A DNA stretch of 39,578 nucleotides from a virus. Of the stretch, positions 24,101 through 34,129 are shown piece by piece. Position 1 is the stretch's first letter; every line of letters starts with the position of its first letter. The notes under the pieces are model-generated. The model worked only from the letters and a program-made list of their open reading frames with translations, was not told the DNA's origin and ran no database searches. Location of the stretch: IMG/VR virus record IMGVR_UViG_3300021962_000253, positions 1-39,578 of that record; one strand, 5' to 3'. The position numbers and the translations under genes are program-made.

Positions 24101-26869
24101 AGGAGCTGTTTGGAAGGTAGCAATCGCTCTGTCACGACCATTACCAGCACCACCTGTTGCACCTTGTGCTGTAAAGTTGCTTACAGAGAAACCAGGGTGT
24201 AAATGATAGATACCACCAACTAATGTGTTAGCTGTGTTAAAGTTAACAGCAGTAGCACCTACAGCCGAACCATAAGGTCCTGTACCAGAAATCGTCTGTG
24301 TTGTTCTTAGTTGGATTTCATCTGCGTTAGTTACAGATGCAAAATAAATTGCTCCATCACTTGGAGGTGTAACACCTGATGTCCAAGTGTTACCGCCGCC
24401 GATAAAGATTAACGGTTCAGCTGTACTTAGACCGTGATTCTTAATGTAGATACTGTCACTTAGAACGTTTTGTCTAGTGAAAGTCATAGCACTAATACTG
24501 TACCAGTCATGGTGACTTAGACGCAAGTGGTTGATCCATTGTTGATCGTGTAGGTAAATCCTGAATCTCGCATCAGTCATTGCAACTGCTGGGCTAACTG
24601 TTTGGCTTACACTCACAGTGTATGTACCAGTTTGCCCTGCTGTATAGAAGTTTACTGTTTGGCTAGTAATACCGGCTGTTAAATTATTGCTTAGTGTAAC
24701 AGTTGTTCCGCTAATAGCTGTGACAAATGTGTTGCTCGGAACACCACTTGCGCTGGTTACAAACTGTCCTACTGCGATACCAGTAGCACTAGATACAACA
24801 ATAGTATTTGTTGATACAGTACCTGTAGCAGTTGGTGTAGCTGCGGCAGCGTTTGTTGCAGTTAATTGTGCGGTAACGGTAGTTCCAGCAGAAACGCCAG
24901 GTCCTTGGATAGTCTCACCAACTGTAATTGCTCCACTAGTGATAGCACTAACGCTCATCGTAGTTGTTGAGATAGATGCTGTAAATGAACTAGGTGTTAC
25001 TAATGGATCATAACGTAAGAAACTGGTTGTTCCATTGGCTGCGGTGTTTGCTGTATTTGCTGTGGCTAATGTATAAGTCTGTGATACACCAGAGTTAATC
25101 AACACACCAGAACTGTTTGTAGGACCGGCTGCTACGAATGTAGTGCCAGTAGCAGTCCAGTTTGTGCTCTGAACTACGAACACACCACTTAGATTACTGA
25201 TTGAGTTAGCGATAGTGATCTGTCTCTTAGGAAAGATCTTATTGCTTTCGTTAGTTCCAGAAGCTAGTGTAAATGTATAGGTAGACTGACCGCTAGTTGC
25301 TGCTATGCTAGAAATTACAGGAGTAAGATCACTACCTCTCTTGAATAGTGCAAAAGTCTGTGTTAGAGAACCAGTACCTGTAAATTGAATTAGGTTAGTG
25401 CCGTCATATGCATCTTTGGCATTACTTGCCACTCTTATGTTATTTTGATCAATCACTACAGCATATAACATACCGCTGTTAGAAGTTGACCAGGTAGGAA
25501 TTTGACCAGATGAAAGAGTAAATCGTCCAGTGCCTAGTGCTGCGATCTGTGGAATAGAGCCAGTAGAAGCAGCTCCTACATATGCTATCATGTCACCTGT
25601 GGCTAATCCGTGATTTGGAATAGTGATATAGTGAGTAACGATTGATATGTTTGTGGCGATAATATCTCTGCGTATAACACCTTCGTGGAATGGTTCTAGG
25701 ACTTTAATTTCACCAGTTCCTAAACCTTGTCCAGTCATTGCTGTTGCAGAACCAACAGTCTGAGACACTGAAATTGTGTAAGTACCATTAGCACCTGTAC
25801 CAGTACCTAGTGCTGTAATATATGTACCAGCTGTTACACCAGAGCCAACAACACGTTGACCAATAGTAATGTAACCAGTTGGAGTTGGGGATGCGTTAAC
25901 AGTCAATGTTGTAGTAGAAATAGTTGCTGTAAAGCTGCTTAACTGACCTAACAATGTTGAACGATCGTCAACATCTCCACCGTTGGTAATACTTACTGGG
26001 TTAAAACTTTGAGTGTATCTTGGTAGGGTGTTAGCCAGATAGAATGTTGCATTAGTTTTAAAACCGTGGTAATATGGAGTTGTGATAGTTACTGTGCTAG
26101 ATGCCTGTGCATCAGTAGTCATTGGACCACTTAAATTAGTAACAGTATTATCCGCAGCAATTGTAGATCCTACATAGTAACGGCCTGGAGTAATGCTAGC
26201 ATATGGAGTAAAAATACTTACTGGAACACTTACTGTACCTCTTTGTACTGCTTTAGCATCAAAAGTAAAACTTAAATCTGATGTTCTTTTAACAACAAAT
26301 GTGCCTTCTGCTGTTGAACTATCAAGACCTCTAACATCTAACGGAGTACCTGTAGCAAGACCATGTGAACTAGAGCAAGTTACTGTAACTGTTCTTGTTC
26401 CGTTGACTGTAACATCTGAAATAATTGTCAATGGCACATCACCTGTGGCTGCATAGAAAGCAGGAACTTCGTTTACACGCTCAAGTGTTTCCCATTTAGA
26501 AGCTTGTAATCCGTATTCAAAGTCAGTATCGATCAACGTATTTGGTTGAGATACACGGAACTTGTTTACTGGATCCAGTAATGGTTCTTCTGGTGAAAAT
26601 TTAGCTGCTTCATCTTCGATGAAAATCTGTATCTCATCAGTTGCGCTCATCGCAGCACAATCATACTGCATCACAAACGAAGTTGTTTCGTATGTGTTAT
26701 CATATGTTCTAGATAAAACTTTTTTAGTTGTATCTGCGAAATTGAATAGAACTATGTTTCTAGTGACGTTTGTGATTAGTAGTAAACGTCGTGTTGCTAC
26801 ATTTCCATCAACTGTGATCTTATCGTTTGCAGGATCAAATGTGTAATCAAATATAAGTCTTTTTGCCAT
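18197..26869 (-). CDS. Giant repeat-built adhesin/tail-fibre protein (2890 residues)
   Basis: The largest gene here (8.7 kb). Residues ~28-170 ([16 protein letters not shown] to [14 protein letters not shown]) and the C-terminus from ~2055 ([44 protein letters not shown], ending WTESQA) are paralogous to the 1830-residue protein. Between them are about ten loose repeats with an NHGL-x-TG-x-x-V-x-Y signature (for example [46 protein letters not shown]), spaced 100-250 residues apart, and two Ig/fibre-like [11 protein letters not shown] modules. Two KCxRDxxYxIxxxxYD modules lie at ~2140 and ~2276. It is probably a long extended fibre that contacts the host. The start has AAAGGG and a late promoter upstream. 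Confidence 0.8.
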   Translation of the reverse strand: MAKRLIFDYTFDPANDKITVDGNVATRRLLLITNVTRNIVLFNFADTTKKVLSRTYDNTYETTSFVMQYDCAAMSATDEIQIFIEDEAAKFSPEEPLLDPVNKFRVSQPNTLIDTDFEYGLQASKWETLERVNEVPAFYAATGDVPLTIISDVTVNGTRTVTVTCSSSHGLATGTPLDVRGLDSSTAEGTFVVKRTSDLSFTFDAKAVQRGTVSVPVSIFTPYASITPGRYYVGSTIAADNTVTNLSGPMTTDAQASSTVTITTPYYHGFKTNATFYLANTLPRYTQSFNPVSITNGGDVDDRSTLLGQLSSFTATISTTTLTVNASPTPTGYITIGQRVVGSGVTAGTYITALGTGTGANGTYTISVSQTVGSATAMTGQGLGTGEIKVLEPFHEGVIRRDIIATNISIVTHYITIPNHGLATGDMIAYVGAASTGSIPQIAALGTGRFTLSSGQIPTWSTSNSGMLYAVVIDQNNIRVASNAKDAYDGTNLIQFTGTGSLTQTFALFKRGSDLTPVISSIAATSGQSTYTFTLASGTNESNKIFPKRQITIANSISNLSGVFVVQSTNWTATGTTFVAAGPTNSSGVLINSGVSQTYTLATANTANTAANGTTSFLRYDPLVTPSSFTASISTTTMSVSAITSGAITVGETIQGPGVSAGTTVTAQLTATNAAAATPTATGTVSTNTIVVSSATGIAVGQFVTSASGVPSNTFVTAISGTTVTLSNNLTAGITSQTVNFYTAGQTGTYTVSVSQTVSPAVAMTDARFRIYLHDQQWINHLRLSHHDWYSISAMTFTRQNVLSDSIYIKNHGLSTAEPLIFIGGGNTWTSGVTPPSDGAIYFASVTNADEIQLRTTQTISGTGPYGSAVGATAVNFNTANTLVGGIYHLHPGFSVSNFTAQGATGGAGNGRDRAIATFQTAPGYLTEGCPVILTQGTGSTLPTPLTNTPNTYASYQKYYVRTIMLGNTGTPVFEFSLALTPSGTPVNFTGATTAGAGIFFVTRIEENLYSNSFWLLNHGGTSTNQAVGGTGQQGGYPTALDYPGPLFDFISDVNNVRYTRAKMQLTAPTAATGLTSGNTYYCVPVNNNCFKVQDYAATQLPTGNNTVQITAITSTTTSHAFTSRLIQNITANRIIVPFESQNLIENAIVRYENRGTSDIVAYNFTGVIPGLINNQQYLIRNANNVYYNVVGRVDGNYTAAATSILVTSTSGLATGATIRIGSEDMTITNIASLTLTVTRAVNGTTSAIISDGAVIKRRYGHFQLYTTTQFVPRLVNGGAADTTRKTILLANHGLKPGETMVFVSTTTGAVTTGAGTITLAAGDLYYAIVEDENNFGVAITEALAYASFPINITTAGTAWVFLQYYAAAPLTGLASSAVQHRLVDCSATGAFDGGYTASAVTNTTIQLPTGLSVPQRVLTFDPNFVLNQQNGEFYIQNHGFQTGTAVTYSKGSLTFAIGEGSGQPYTGYISLTNNTTYYVVRRSLNAFCLATTKANAIAGTVLKGFSGPGSAPTGGVGHTFTTSQMWGESLAPGLATIVARDLTFNGSSSTVIQASTDRVVVNNHGLVTGDRVIYQVWANGGQVNGLVNGRTYFVSNTVFTGATAGGAASGQTANQFSLHNTWVGAYTNTDRVDILGVGRGSVHTLKVSNPTLVGNSYRGEWNSADGYRFGDIVLFRNAYYMSLTGITGNLNSGNQPVVTATGLYSTDWQPVLNLPAYQTKFLTTYRSGDTIKLSNTALRRTLPFDASTAVSAADNTITITNHRLNTGDCVIYRVDGFGTNFAGTGANHYYSGSTGNSLAAVPVPGLNPNQVYYVNVGDANVFTLFNSYAECIRGGSGDSGNFAYAVNITGTGTGTQHKFEILENSTLELQVISVTSDTEMLVSDPYTAKAVTFNPAETTTTVAGLTYQVVNLANDEILIPNHGFLTGTKVVYTFGPIGSGSAIGGLTDGTAYYVIKVNDDLIKLATTDQNSVAGIPQDLTTIGSGVTHYLIATTICSSSLVRFASAGTVSNNSISTRNFYTSQVDGNIRNGVLTGLPIVQETQLLPRPDCQNVHRPFDGGVEINASKSPNVSIVRQTRKYFRYQSGKGLQWSTGLNFSPSIDVSRITHDGTTFATVVTRRPHQLSVGSKIQLDQVGAQSEYEAVKCERDLGYFIDGVGYDITLGTNYNAVFLGLADYNSQEITNPVITNIQKTGAYLSAYTIADSTAITRNNAFWAEVVDILNNGRSAADTVTYTDPGTATTSQIAAKDKIVANRTFITAEINAWVALTYPAYDHDVAKCTRDVNYVINAYAYDILYGGNSASYDVSKFFNYYFTDGRTGTSSDHRAQTVAAYNRLKTILGQIVQGIAITKTTTGSMPNTESQVTSGNNATSGDAAIVQGFVDITISQVNAVSQTAANVALAAFTRTAPSVTWAAAGLQTAKTAIDAAKTSLIANVVRGTPYTVPDNSSPFFVVASVVDDFTITYRTNGIPANTTPYGFPRMFVYTWNDAKVRAGVFDDQNGMFYEYDGKVLYCVKRFSTQQLGGTLSVVKGSNTVTGVDTNFTGQLTPGSFIVIRGMSYKVTRVASNTSIDITPAYRGSTKARVQATKTIDEKYAQYEWSVDKCDGTGRHGFNLDIHKMQMAYIDFSWYGAGKIRFGFKGIDGHVIYVHEIINNNHQTEAYLRSGNIPARYEIRNGDAPTYAPSLYHWGASMIMDGVFEDDKAYLFSVASGSGGSDTISIPTSRVGTPCPVLSLRLAPSVDTNLVGALGERDLINRMILVLQQVGIVITYATAGKTTPASIRLVLNGSLSQQAYFSSYGAPSLTQIIKHTGQVNDTITGGLTIYEFRCTGNNSTAQDLSSLAELGNSITGGDYVYPNGPDIITMCVVPTETTDPTLVTARITWTESQA

Positions 26870-26888
26870 TGTAATGCACCCTTTAGTG

Positions 26889-26894
26889 TATTTA
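26889..26894 (-). promoter_or_regulatory. Late promoter (TAAATA) for the 2890-residue adhesin
   Basis: The minus strand reads GCATAAATACACTAAAGGG. The first three bases of TAAATA are the TAA stop codon of the upstream 1109-residue gene. The leader is short and carries AAAGGG before the ATG at 26869. Confidence 0.6.
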
Positions 26895-29800
26895 TGCTCC
26901 TAGTGCTACCGCCTGGGCAACAATCAAACCATAAGTGTTAGCCAGTTGTGTATCCACGTAAGTCTTTACCGCTTGTTCGGTCGGTACTGCTAAATTCGAA
27001 TTTCCGCTCATAGTACCGTCTGAACTAAATTCGTTAATCGATTCTCCGATTTGTGCTCCTATGGAACCCAAACGTAATGCTGTTAAACCAGTCAAATCAA
27101 ATGCGCTGGCATTAAGTGTTGCTCTACCAGTTGCTTGATCGACTTTAAAGTAATCCCCTACTCTAAAATTACCATCCTGATCAGTACTTACATAGTAAAC
27201 ACGACCTTCTACTCTTTCAACAACTTCATTGGCCTGTACAGGTGCCTGTGTTGGAGTACCAGGATAATTGGTAGTTACAGTTCCGCCAGTTCCGATATTC
27301 AAGAAATCATGACCTGTTAGTCTAATCTTAGAATATTGATATCTGATCGACGCTGCTGTACCGTCGTTGCTAGCAGTGGTCTTATCTCCAGTCAGTGAAA
27401 GAACTGCATAACCTGCTGGCTTATAACCAGTTCCAGATAATGTCCATTCGCTAACTGCTTGGATGACATACTTGGTGCTGTCACCGGTAATGGTTAAACT
27501 ACCTCCTGCCTGCGGCTGAGTAGTAAATCCGCTAACCACAACAGTATAACCTTTCTGTCCAGTAACGCCACCGGCTGCAACAGTTGCGGTTGCCAATGTT
27601 GTATTATCTCTAATAGTTTCACCTACTACAAAAGGACCTCCAGATATAATCTTGTATATTACTCTGTTCGAAGCTTCCTGAACATTTAAAATTCTTGCAG
27701 TAGTACCAGAAGTCAAACCTTGTAACACATTACCAACTGACAGACTGCCGCCAGATAATGTTAAGTTTGACCAGGTCAACATATTTCCATATAATGTACC
27801 GGTTATTGGAGTTTCGCCTGCATCAACTCCGCTGCTAACAGAACCGTACAATCCGTAACTATTATTACCGTTTAGTGAACGAATAATACCACCGGCTGTA
27901 GTTGCATAACCAAAATCGCAATAATATGTAAACAATGATACAGTTTCTACTCTAGCACCATTTGATACCCAAAGGCCAACACCCTGATCGTGTATGTTGG
28001 TGTACGAATGGAATACCATTGATTTATTACCGCTAGCATGCAAACTTCCGTCTACAAGAGCCCCGCATCCGCCCGAGCTGATCGCAGCACATTCCATAAC
28101 ATATGGAGATTTTGTAGTAACAGGACTTGCAGAATTTAATGCCACAAATACGCCACCTAAAGTAGCTGCTGTAATATCTTCAGGAGTTACTCCACTCTTA
28201 CTGAATCCGTTTAATCCGGTCATTGTAACTCTTGACAGCTGGCTACCGTTGCTCATCCTAAACATAGTTTTTGTTTCGTCGCCGGCTTGAGGCTGGATAA
28301 TTGTTGTACGTTGACCATCACCACATATATGCACACTGGCCGGAATAATAATAGGTAAAGCTTCAGTGTATGTACCTGCCGCAACAAAAATTGTTGCTGG
28401 ACCAGTTACTTGTGTGCAAGCATATGCGATTGTCAAGAATGCTCTGTTTTTACTTCTTCCATCATTAGAATTGCTGCCTTGCGGGCTAACATAATAAACG
28501 TTAGCACTATAATTGTTATTTTCCCAAACAGGGTCACCTGCAGAACTAGCTACTAGAATCTGGCCGTTGGTACCAATTGGTAATCTAGCAATAGCACCAG
28601 CTTGATTCTTAAAGTACATGTCACCGCGTGTGGTTAAGACTGCACTTAAAGTACCTGCTTGTGCAACAAGATTCCATTTTAATGGACTAGTATCTGGTTG
28701 TTGATTAAGGTTATCACTGTCGATAGAAATCCAAGAACTTGATGAGTATTCAACAACGTCATCTAATTCATACTCAGTTGCGCTGGACCATGTGCCTTTC
28801 CAGCTCATGCCAGATGATAGCAATGCCCAATACGTAGCATTTGGCGGTTCAATGTTTCCTGCTGTATTAGATGTGTGACCTAAAATACAAACATAAGAGC
28901 GTCCGCCGTATCGAACAATGTCACCGATCACATATGCTGTGGCGTCTGCATAGGTACCTTTCCAGCCTACAGCGTCAACGAACAATGACCAGTAACTAGC
29001 GTTAGTTGGTAGATTACCAGAACCTTGCTGAATACATAGATATAATCTTGGACCGTAGCTAACAACATCACCTACTTTATAAGTTGTTGCACCACTGTAT
29101 GATGATTTAAAATCGTAACCTTTGGTAAACACATCCCAATAGGTTGCATTAGATGGATCATTACCGGTTGTGTCTGCTTTGGCAGCATAAAAATTACCGC
29201 CGTAGGCAACTAGTTCGCCTGGTTTATAAGCTGTTGCTCCGGAATATGTTCCAATAAATGTGTAACCTTTGGTAAACACGTCCCAATAGGTTGCATTAGT
29301 TGGAAGATTACCTGTTGTTGTTGATTTGGCAACATAACGGAATCCGCCGTAACCTACAGTATCACCTTTCTGATAAGTGGTTCCGCCGGCATAAGATCCA
29401 AAGTATGCAAAACCAGGAGTTAAAATATCCCAGTAAGTTGCATTGTCGGGCGCATTGCCTGTTGTATCTTGATTGGCGACATAAGAATAAGAACTGTAAC
29501 TTACGATGTCACCTTTCTTATATGGTGTTCCTGCGCTGTATGCACCCCTAAATTGAATACCAGTTGTGATAGGTGTCCAATAAGTTGCATTCGTTGGAAG
29601 ATTACCAATTGTTGTTTGTGTTGCTACATAAGCATTAGAACCGTAGCTAACAACGTCACCTGGTTGATATGTAGTTCCTGCACTATATACGCCTTCAAAT
29701 TGTAAACCAGATGCAAATAATGTCCACTTAGTTAAATCAAAACTAGCACCAGATGTATGATAAGTTGTGCAAATGTATAACTGACCACCGTAGGTTACTA

Positions 29801-30221
29801 GATCGTTATATTTGTATCTTGTAGTAGATGCCCAAGATCCTTTGTAATCGATACCATCGTTGAGAAGTTCCCATTTGGCAGAGTCATTTTCTAATCCCAA
29901 CGATGTTGTAGCAGAGGTATGTCCTAATATACAAATATATGAACGACCACCATATCTAACAATGTCACTGATCTTATAATAGGTTGTCTGTGCCCAATTG
30001 CTAGCCCAGGCTTGACCGTCATTCATCAACTGCCATTTTGGAGTTGCGTCGTTTAGATCGCTGTAAAATCCCCCAGCAACGTTTGAGCTAGATGTATGTA
30101 ATGCCACGCAAACATAAACCTTACCACCATAACGAATCACGTCGTCACGTACATAAGCCGTAGAAGTATTCCAGGCTCCTTTCCATACAAATCTTAATCT
30201 ACCAAGTTTAAACTCTGCCAT
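26892..30221 (-). CDS. Tail-fibre protein: ten-fold carbohydrate-module-like repeats plus beta-helix (1109 residues)
   Basis: Residues 11-523 are ten tandem repeats of ~49-62 residues with the pattern (K/R)G-x-(W/Y)...Y...D-x-V-x-Y-G-G-x-x-Y...(G)N-x-P-x-N-A-x-Y-W, resembling chitin-binding type-3/CBM5-12 modules. A link follows ([20 protein letters not shown], ~527-545) that recurs in phage fibres. Then a right-handed beta-helix-like region begins with [16 protein letters not shown] (~578) and [20 protein letters not shown] (~605-625). The C-terminus has [17 protein letters not shown] and [19 protein letters not shown], common at the ends of aquatic phage fibre proteins. Likely a glycan-binding fibre. 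The start has AAAAGGACG and a late promoter upstream. Confidence 0.82.
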   Translation of the reverse strand: MAEFKLGRLRFVWKGAWNTSTAYVRDDVIRYGGKVYVCVALHTSSSNVAGGFYSDLNDATPKWQLMNDGQAWASNWAQTTYYKISDIVRYGGRSYICILGHTSATTSLGLENDSAKWELLNDGIDYKGSWASTTRYKYNDLVTYGGQLYICTTYHTSGASFDLTKWTLFASGLQFEGVYSAGTTYQPGDVVSYGSNAYVATQTTIGNLPTNATYWTPITTGIQFRGAYSAGTPYKKGDIVSYSSYSYVANQDTTGNAPDNATYWDILTPGFAYFGSYAGGTTYQKGDTVGYGGFRYVAKSTTTGNLPTNATYWDVFTKGYTFIGTYSGATAYKPGELVAYGGNFYAAKADTTGNDPSNATYWDVFTKGYDFKSSYSGATTYKVGDVVSYGPRLYLCIQQGSGNLPTNASYWSLFVDAVGWKGTYADATAYVIGDIVRYGGRSYVCILGHTSNTAGNIEPPNATYWALLSSGMSWKGTWSSATEYELDDVVEYSSSSWISIDSDNLNQQPDTSPLKWNLVAQAGTLSAVLTTRGDMYFKNQAGAIARLPIGTNGQILVASSAGDPVWENNNYSANVYYVSPQGSNSNDGRSKNRAFLTIAYACTQVTGPATIFVAAGTYTEALPIIIPASVHICGDGQRTTIIQPQAGDETKTMFRMSNGSQLSRVTMTGLNGFSKSGVTPEDITAATLGGVFVALNSASPVTTKSPYVMECAAISSGGCGALVDGSLHASGNKSMVFHSYTNIHDQGVGLWVSNGARVETVSLFTYYCDFGYATTAGGIIRSLNGNNSYGLYGSVSSGVDAGETPITGTLYGNMLTWSNLTLSGGSLSVGNVLQGLTSGTTARILNVQEASNRVIYKIISGGPFVVGETIRDNTTLATATVAAGGVTGQKGYTVVVSGFTTQPQAGGSLTITGDSTKYVIQAVSEWTLSGTGYKPAGYAVLSLTGDKTTASNDGTAASIRYQYSKIRLTGHDFLNIGTGGTVTTNYPGTPTQAPVQANEVVERVEGRVYYVSTDQDGNFRVGDYFKVDQATGRATLNASAFDLTGLTALRLGSIGAQIGESINEFSSDGTMSGNSNLAVPTEQAVKTYVDTQLANTYGLIVAQAVALGA
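28653..30191 (-). repeat. Ten tandem repeats within the 1109-residue fibre gene
   Basis: The units are 62, 54, 49, 49, 49, 49, 49, 49, 54 and 49 codons long. Repeats 4-8 (147 bp each) are the most alike, including a shared DNA core CCAATA(G/A)GTTGCATT on the plus strand near 29141, 29283 and 29578. The outer units are more diverged, which suggests growth by unequal exchange in the middle of the array. Confidence 0.85.
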
Positions 30222-30255
30222 TTTTCGTCCTTTTGCTTATTAAAAGCTATTTTAA

Positions 30256-30261
30256 TATTTA
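30256..30261 (-). promoter_or_regulatory. Late promoter (TAAATA) for the 1109-residue fibre gene
   Basis: The minus strand reads GTAATAAATATTAAAATAGC. The TAA stop of the upstream gene (30264-30262) directly abuts TAAATA. The leader is ~29 nt with AAAAGGACG before the ATG at 30221. Confidence 0.6.
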
Positions 30262-30627
30262 TTACACATCGTTTGGATATGTATATGGTTGGTTCACACG
30301 TACAACTAACTCGCCTTCTGCATTCAAATAATAATATAGATTTCTTGGATCCCATTTATACTGAGGATACACTAGATTGTCATATGTAATTTCGTGATTA
30401 GTTTGGATGCCTTCTAAGAAGTCGATACCAAATTCAAAATCTGGATAATCTTCTGCAGGATCACCCGGGCGATTTACTGCAATTTGATCTAATCCCAAAA
30501 CCTGATCAATCTTTACTAGGTACAATGTTCCGTCGGCATCTCTTCTTAATCCGTAGAAGAATCTGCTATTATTCTCGCCTAGCAGCGGATAAAAGTCTAC
30601 GTCACCGATATAATATGAATTACTCAT
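30262..30627 (-). CDS. Conserved small virion-cluster protein (121 residues), unknown function
   Basis: An acidic, aromatic-rich soluble protein: YYIGDVDFYPLLGENNSRFF, LYLVKIDQV, PDFEFGIDFLEGIQTNHEI, then YPQYKWDPRNLYYYLNAEG and LVVRVNQPYTYP. Proteins of this type are known to me from aquatic T4-like phages as uncharacterised neighbours of fibre genes. It is last in the operon that starts at 32464, with AAGGAAAGAGCG before the ATG. A baseplate or fibre connector is possible, but only by position. Confidence 0.7.
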   Translation of the reverse strand: MSNSYYIGDVDFYPLLGENNSRFFYGLRRDADGTLYLVKIDQVLGLDQIAVNRPGDPAEDYPDFEFGIDFLEGIQTNHEITYDNLVYPQYKWDPRNLYYYLNAEGELVVRVNQPYTYPNDV

Positions 30628-30637
30628 CGCTCTTTCC

Positions 30638-30967
30638 TTATGTTATCTCAACATAACTTACTATTACATCAATTGAAGCTGCTTGGCTGCTAGTAACTTT
30701 AAGTTCATTGTTTGTAAACAAAATTAATTTTTCACCACCGTTAATTGCCCGCATAGTTTGTCCGGGCAAAATAATTGCATTTTTAACATAATATCCTGTT
30801 GTACTGGTATCGTCTGTTAACGTAACACTGACTGTTACTGCATTTTCTAATAAATTACAAATACTTAAACCAATAACTGTTGCTCTAGTACCAGACCCAG
30901 TCTGTATTAACTGTGTGGGTGTTGTTCCTACCTGAGGTATAACTGTATTTTTAAAAAAGGTTGCCAT
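30638..30967 (-). CDS. Small beta-sandwich-like virion protein (109 residues)
   Basis: A beta-rich small protein with a pattern common in phage virion proteins: TQLIQTGSGTRATVIGLSIC, VTVSVTLTDD, the hydrophobic IILPGQTMRAINGGEKLIL and a closing VTSSQAASIDVIVSYVEI. The same plan (opening strand, SVTL-like strand, IxxPxGxTL turn, xNDxIxxTSS end) appears in the 187-residue protein at 34672-35235, so the two are probably paralogues. AGGATAA precedes the ATG. Exact role unknown; perhaps a fibre adaptor or decoration. Confidence 0.65.
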   Translation of the reverse strand: MATFFKNTVIPQVGTTPTQLIQTGSGTRATVIGLSICNLLENAVTVSVTLTDDTSTTGYYVKNAIILPGQTMRAINGGEKLILFTNNELKVTSSQAASIDVIVSYVEIT

Positions 30968-30970
30968 TCT

Positions 30971-32464
30971 TTATCCTAATGTTAGTACTGTTACTAATGC
31001 TATGTCTTGTGCAGTTGTAATGTTAATAGCACCACCAGCACCTGCAGGACTTGACCACTGAACTCCGTCCCAAACTTCAACTGCTAGAGAATCTAAGTTA
31101 TAACGCATCATGCCAACTTCTGCATAAGATGTTGGTCTTTCACTAGATAGACCTTTAGGAATAACAAAACCATTAGATCCAGTAAATTTGTAATAACCTG
31201 TTCCAGTATTGTTTAGAGTTGTTATAGCATTAGATACTCTGTTGGTAATCGAATTAGTTTTAAAATCAAAATTTTCAATTCTAATAACACCGGTACCGTT
31301 GGAATTGATCTGTAAATTAGTTCCCGATGTTAATGTACTAATAACATTGTTATCGATAGTAACACTGTCAACATCAAGTCTATCAGCACGTAATCTTGTA
31401 GTGTTTATGTCAGCAACTACCGAACCGTTGGCATAAAATCTAATAGTGTTGTCGTTTGCACCGGGTGTCAATTCGGCGGTAATCTTAGTATTACCGTCAA
31501 CATCCTCAACACCTATAAGGTTAAACCAGTTTGCGCCGTCAAACCCTTCATATCTATTGCGATCTGTATTGTATCGCATTCCACCAACTACAGCCGGAAA
31601 TGGTCTTTGTGCATCTGTTCCCACAGGTATCTGTAAAGCAGTCGTAGAATTAATTATTACTCTACCAGAGCCCTGAGGCTGTAAAACTATATTCTCATTT
31701 GTATCCCAGGTGCTGATAACATTTTCATTAATGTCGATTTTTTCTATTCTAATAGCACCTACACCATTTGCACGTAATTCTAAATTAGCATTAGAAACTG
31801 TTGTTCTAATTATATTATCGAATATTTCTACATCTGATAATACTGCACGATCAGCAAATATGTTTCTCCATTGCAGTGTTGGAGAACCTAGATCAAATTG
31901 TCCTGTATATTCTGGCAATATGTTGCTGGTTATTCCGGCATTAATCGTAATAGTATCAGTAGTTTGATCGCCAATAGTAATGTTACCTTTGATAACAACA
32001 TTACCATCTAAACTGATATTACCAGTGGCGTATAGGTTACCATAGACATTGGTGTTACCATAAATGTCAACAGTGCCGGTTCCATTTGGTCTAAATTCTA
32101 GATTAGCATTAGAATTTGCTGTTCTAATAGTATTACCTTCTAACAACAAATCGTCTACGCTAAGGCGTGACTGATAAACAGTAATGTCTCCTGCTGCTGG
32201 CAAGAAACTCATTGTAGGTGTATTAGCTAGGATTGTGTTACCAGAAATTTTAAAAGCACCAATATCTAATTGATTGGTTACTTCTAAATTGGTTGTTCTT
32301 GTTGTTCCTGAAACATCTAGGTCATAAGCAGGAGCGGCAGTGTTTACACCAATGCGGGAGTTATTAACATCGAGATATAGAAGGTCGGTCTCAAAAGCCA
32401 GATCTACCCCATTACGAAGCAAATTCGCCTTTAAGAGCGGACCTGAAATGCGACCAACAGCCAT
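30971..32464 (-). CDS. Fibre-like virion protein A (497 residues), paralogue of the 509-residue protein
   Basis: A beta-repeat fibre protein that opens GRISGPLLKANLLRNGVDLA, nearly the same as the start of the 509-residue protein. Repeats of the form DNxI-x(6-9)-N-A-N-L-E-(F/L)-x-x-N-G-T-G-T-V occur about four times. A middle GNITIGDQTTDTITINAGIT is also shared with the paralogue. Two W-type segments (GGMRYNTDRNRYEGFDGANW and MMRYNLDSLAVEVWDGVQW) close the two halves. It leads a three-gene operon with a ~97-nt leader and AAGGAGA before the ATG. Confidence 0.75.
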   Translation of the reverse strand: MAVGRISGPLLKANLLRNGVDLAFETDLLYLDVNNSRIGVNTAAPAYDLDVSGTTRTTNLEVTNQLDIGAFKISGNTILANTPTMSFLPAAGDITVYQSRLSVDDLLLEGNTIRTANSNANLEFRPNGTGTVDIYGNTNVYGNLYATGNISLDGNVVIKGNITIGDQTTDTITINAGITSNILPEYTGQFDLGSPTLQWRNIFADRAVLSDVEIFDNIIRTTVSNANLELRANGVGAIRIEKIDINENVISTWDTNENIVLQPQGSGRVIINSTTALQIPVGTDAQRPFPAVVGGMRYNTDRNRYEGFDGANWFNLIGVEDVDGNTKITAELTPGANDNTIRFYANGSVVADINTTRLRADRLDVDSVTIDNNVISTLTSGTNLQINSNGTGVIRIENFDFKTNSITNRVSNAITTLNNTGTGYYKFTGSNGFVIPKGLSSERPTSYAEVGMMRYNLDSLAVEVWDGVQWSSPAGAGGAINITTAQDIALVTVLTLG

Positions 32465-32533
32465 CAGCTCTCCTTATGACACCGAGTTTCACGGATAACC
32501 ACCTTACATTGCGGGTTTACCACAGTTTAATCA

Positions 32534-32558
32534 TACGAAAAATTGGTCATCTTTCGTA
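32534..32558 (-). other. Hairpin in the long leader of the 497-residue fibre gene
   Basis: TACGAAA (32534-32540) and TTTCGTA (32552-32558) can pair around an 11-nt loop. In the minus-strand transcript from 32561 the hairpin would sit at the very 5' end, where it could protect the mRNA or affect translation. The rest of the 121-bp gap (32465-32585) shows only the promoter and Shine-Dalgarno. Confidence 0.4.
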
Positions 32559-32566
32559 ATCACAAG

Positions 32567-32572
32567 TATTTA
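32567..32572 (-). promoter_or_regulatory. Late promoter (TAAATA) for the 497-residue fibre operon
   Basis: The minus strand reads GAATAAATACTTGTGATTAC. TAAATACTTGT is the same as at the gp13 promoter, but here the coding start is ~97 nt further on with an AAGGAGA site. Confidence 0.6.
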
Positions 32573-32585
32573 TTCAAATTGGAGA

Positions 32586-34115
32586 TTAACCGAAGACAAT
32601 GGTATAAAAATTAGATAGTTCTTCCATTTCGGCTTGCGTAACTACCGAACCAGCACCAGTGGTAATATTATAAATTGAACCATCCCAAATTTCTAACTGG
32701 TTCACATCAGTATTGAATCTTAGATAACCAATTTCTGGAGCAGGAATTAGACGACTGGCAGTATCGCCTGTTGGAATAACAACTGCGTTAGTTCCTGTTA
32801 GCCTATAGTAACCTTGATTTGTAGATTTAAATTCTACAGCACCACTACTAGGATTAATAAACGCACTACCTTGTATGCCTATGTTGTCTAGTTTCACTTC
32901 GCTAGAATTACCGTAGAATTCTAAGTTAGTGTTTAAGCTATTAGAGCTTATGCTGTTGTTATCTATAGTAACCTGGTCTACATCTACTCTTATGGCAGAT
33001 AATTTAACAGAATCTACACTGGCTATTTGAGATCCTGCCGCAGTAAAATTGATGATATTACTAGAAATATCTCTAGGAGTAGTAACGCGAGTAGCAAGGT
33101 CTGTAGAGTATAATCCGGCAAATGCTCCTCCGAGCCCACTAAATGTTCCGAATGTAGTGTTGTATCGTAAGTCTCCGATTACAGGATTCGGATATTGGGC
33201 AACTGTTCCTGCAGGAAATCTCAACGATGTTGTAGAATTAATTATTAATTGTCCGCCGCTGGGCGTAAAAACTATAGACCTCTGCAGATCATTGGTAGCT
33301 CCAGACCAACTGTTTTCTATAGTATTATTAACTATTCTTATTTTTTCTGCTAATACACCGCCAGAACTATTACCGCTTAATTCTAAATTAGCATTAGAAA
33401 TAGAAGTACTGATTCTATTTTGATTGATCATAACACTGTTACTGATCAATGGATCACTGATATAAGCAGTTCTCCAACGTTTAAGAGTACTGCCTAAATC
33501 GTATGTGCTGTCTACTCCCGGCTGTAAAGTCTGTGTTAATTCTGGTGTTAAACTTAGAGTATCAGTTGTTTGATCCCCGACGGTAATATTTCCACCAAAT
33601 GAGAAATTGCCGTCTATTACTATATTACCAGTAGAACTATAATTACCAAAAATTCTAGTATTAGATCTAAAATCTACAGTGCCAGTTCCGTTTGGGTCAA
33701 GTGCTATTGGTGTATTTGAATTTCTACTTGATATTACATTGTCATTTAATTGCAAATCGTCAGTAACTGTTTTACTGACTAACACTGTCCCAGTACCATT
33801 CCCAGCTCGAACATAGATAGGGCCGCTGATACTGCCTATTTGATTATTGTTAACTGTGAGATTACCTAGGGTCCCAGTCAAACCAATTAGATAATCTGTT
33901 TGAGTAGTTCCGTTGATCTGAAGATCTCGCCTGAGAGAATCAGTCTTAATTCCTATACCCTTTCCTAACCCAGATAATAGATTAGGATCTTCAGAAGTCT
34001 GTGGGGGTACTTTAAGATATAATAGGCTAGTCTCAAACGCTAGATCTACTCCAAACCTCTCTAGGTTTGAAGTTAACATCTGCCCTGATATTCTACCTAG
34101 TTCTGCTCCAGGCAT
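32586..34115 (-). CDS. Fibre-like virion protein B (509 residues), paralogue of the 497-residue protein
   Basis: It opens LGRISGQMLTSNLERFGVDL, followed by AFETSLLYLKV, as in the 497-residue protein. It has the same shaft repeats (NDNVISSRNSNTPIALDPNG, NQNRISTSISNANLELSGN), the GNITVGDQTTDTLSL segment, a TYDLGSTLKRWRTAYI segment and C-terminal LRFNTDVNQLEIWDGS. AAGGAG precedes the ATG. Last in the operon from 36649. Likely a homo- or heterotrimeric fibre shaft; two related copies may form different fibre segments, as with the T4 long tail fibre. Confidence 0.75.
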   Translation of the reverse strand: MPGAELGRISGQMLTSNLERFGVDLAFETSLLYLKVPPQTSEDPNLLSGLGKGIGIKTDSLRRDLQINGTTQTDYLIGLTGTLGNLTVNNNQIGSISGPIYVRAGNGTGTVLVSKTVTDDLQLNDNVISSRNSNTPIALDPNGTGTVDFRSNTRIFGNYSSTGNIVIDGNFSFGGNITVGDQTTDTLSLTPELTQTLQPGVDSTYDLGSTLKRWRTAYISDPLISNSVMINQNRISTSISNANLELSGNSSGGVLAEKIRIVNNTIENSWSGATNDLQRSIVFTPSGGQLIINSTTSLRFPAGTVAQYPNPVIGDLRYNTTFGTFSGLGGAFAGLYSTDLATRVTTPRDISSNIINFTAAGSQIASVDSVKLSAIRVDVDQVTIDNNSISSNSLNTNLEFYGNSSEVKLDNIGIQGSAFINPSSGAVEFKSTNQGYYRLTGTNAVVIPTGDTASRLIPAPEIGYLRFNTDVNQLEIWDGSIYNITTGAGSVVTQAEMEELSNFYTIVFG

Positions 34116-34129
34116 GGCCGCTCCTTGTA

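Noticed and set aside
24687-25013. Plus-strand open frame of 108 codons rich in Val/Ala/Leu
   Set aside because: It is antisense to the Ser/Thr/Gly-rich repeats of the 2890-residue gene, which naturally give open hydrophobic frames on the other strand. No ribosome site or promoter was seen.
33049-33423. Plus-strand open frame of 124 codons
   Set aside because: Antisense shadow of the 509-residue fibre gene, with hydrophobic low-complexity composition and no start signal.
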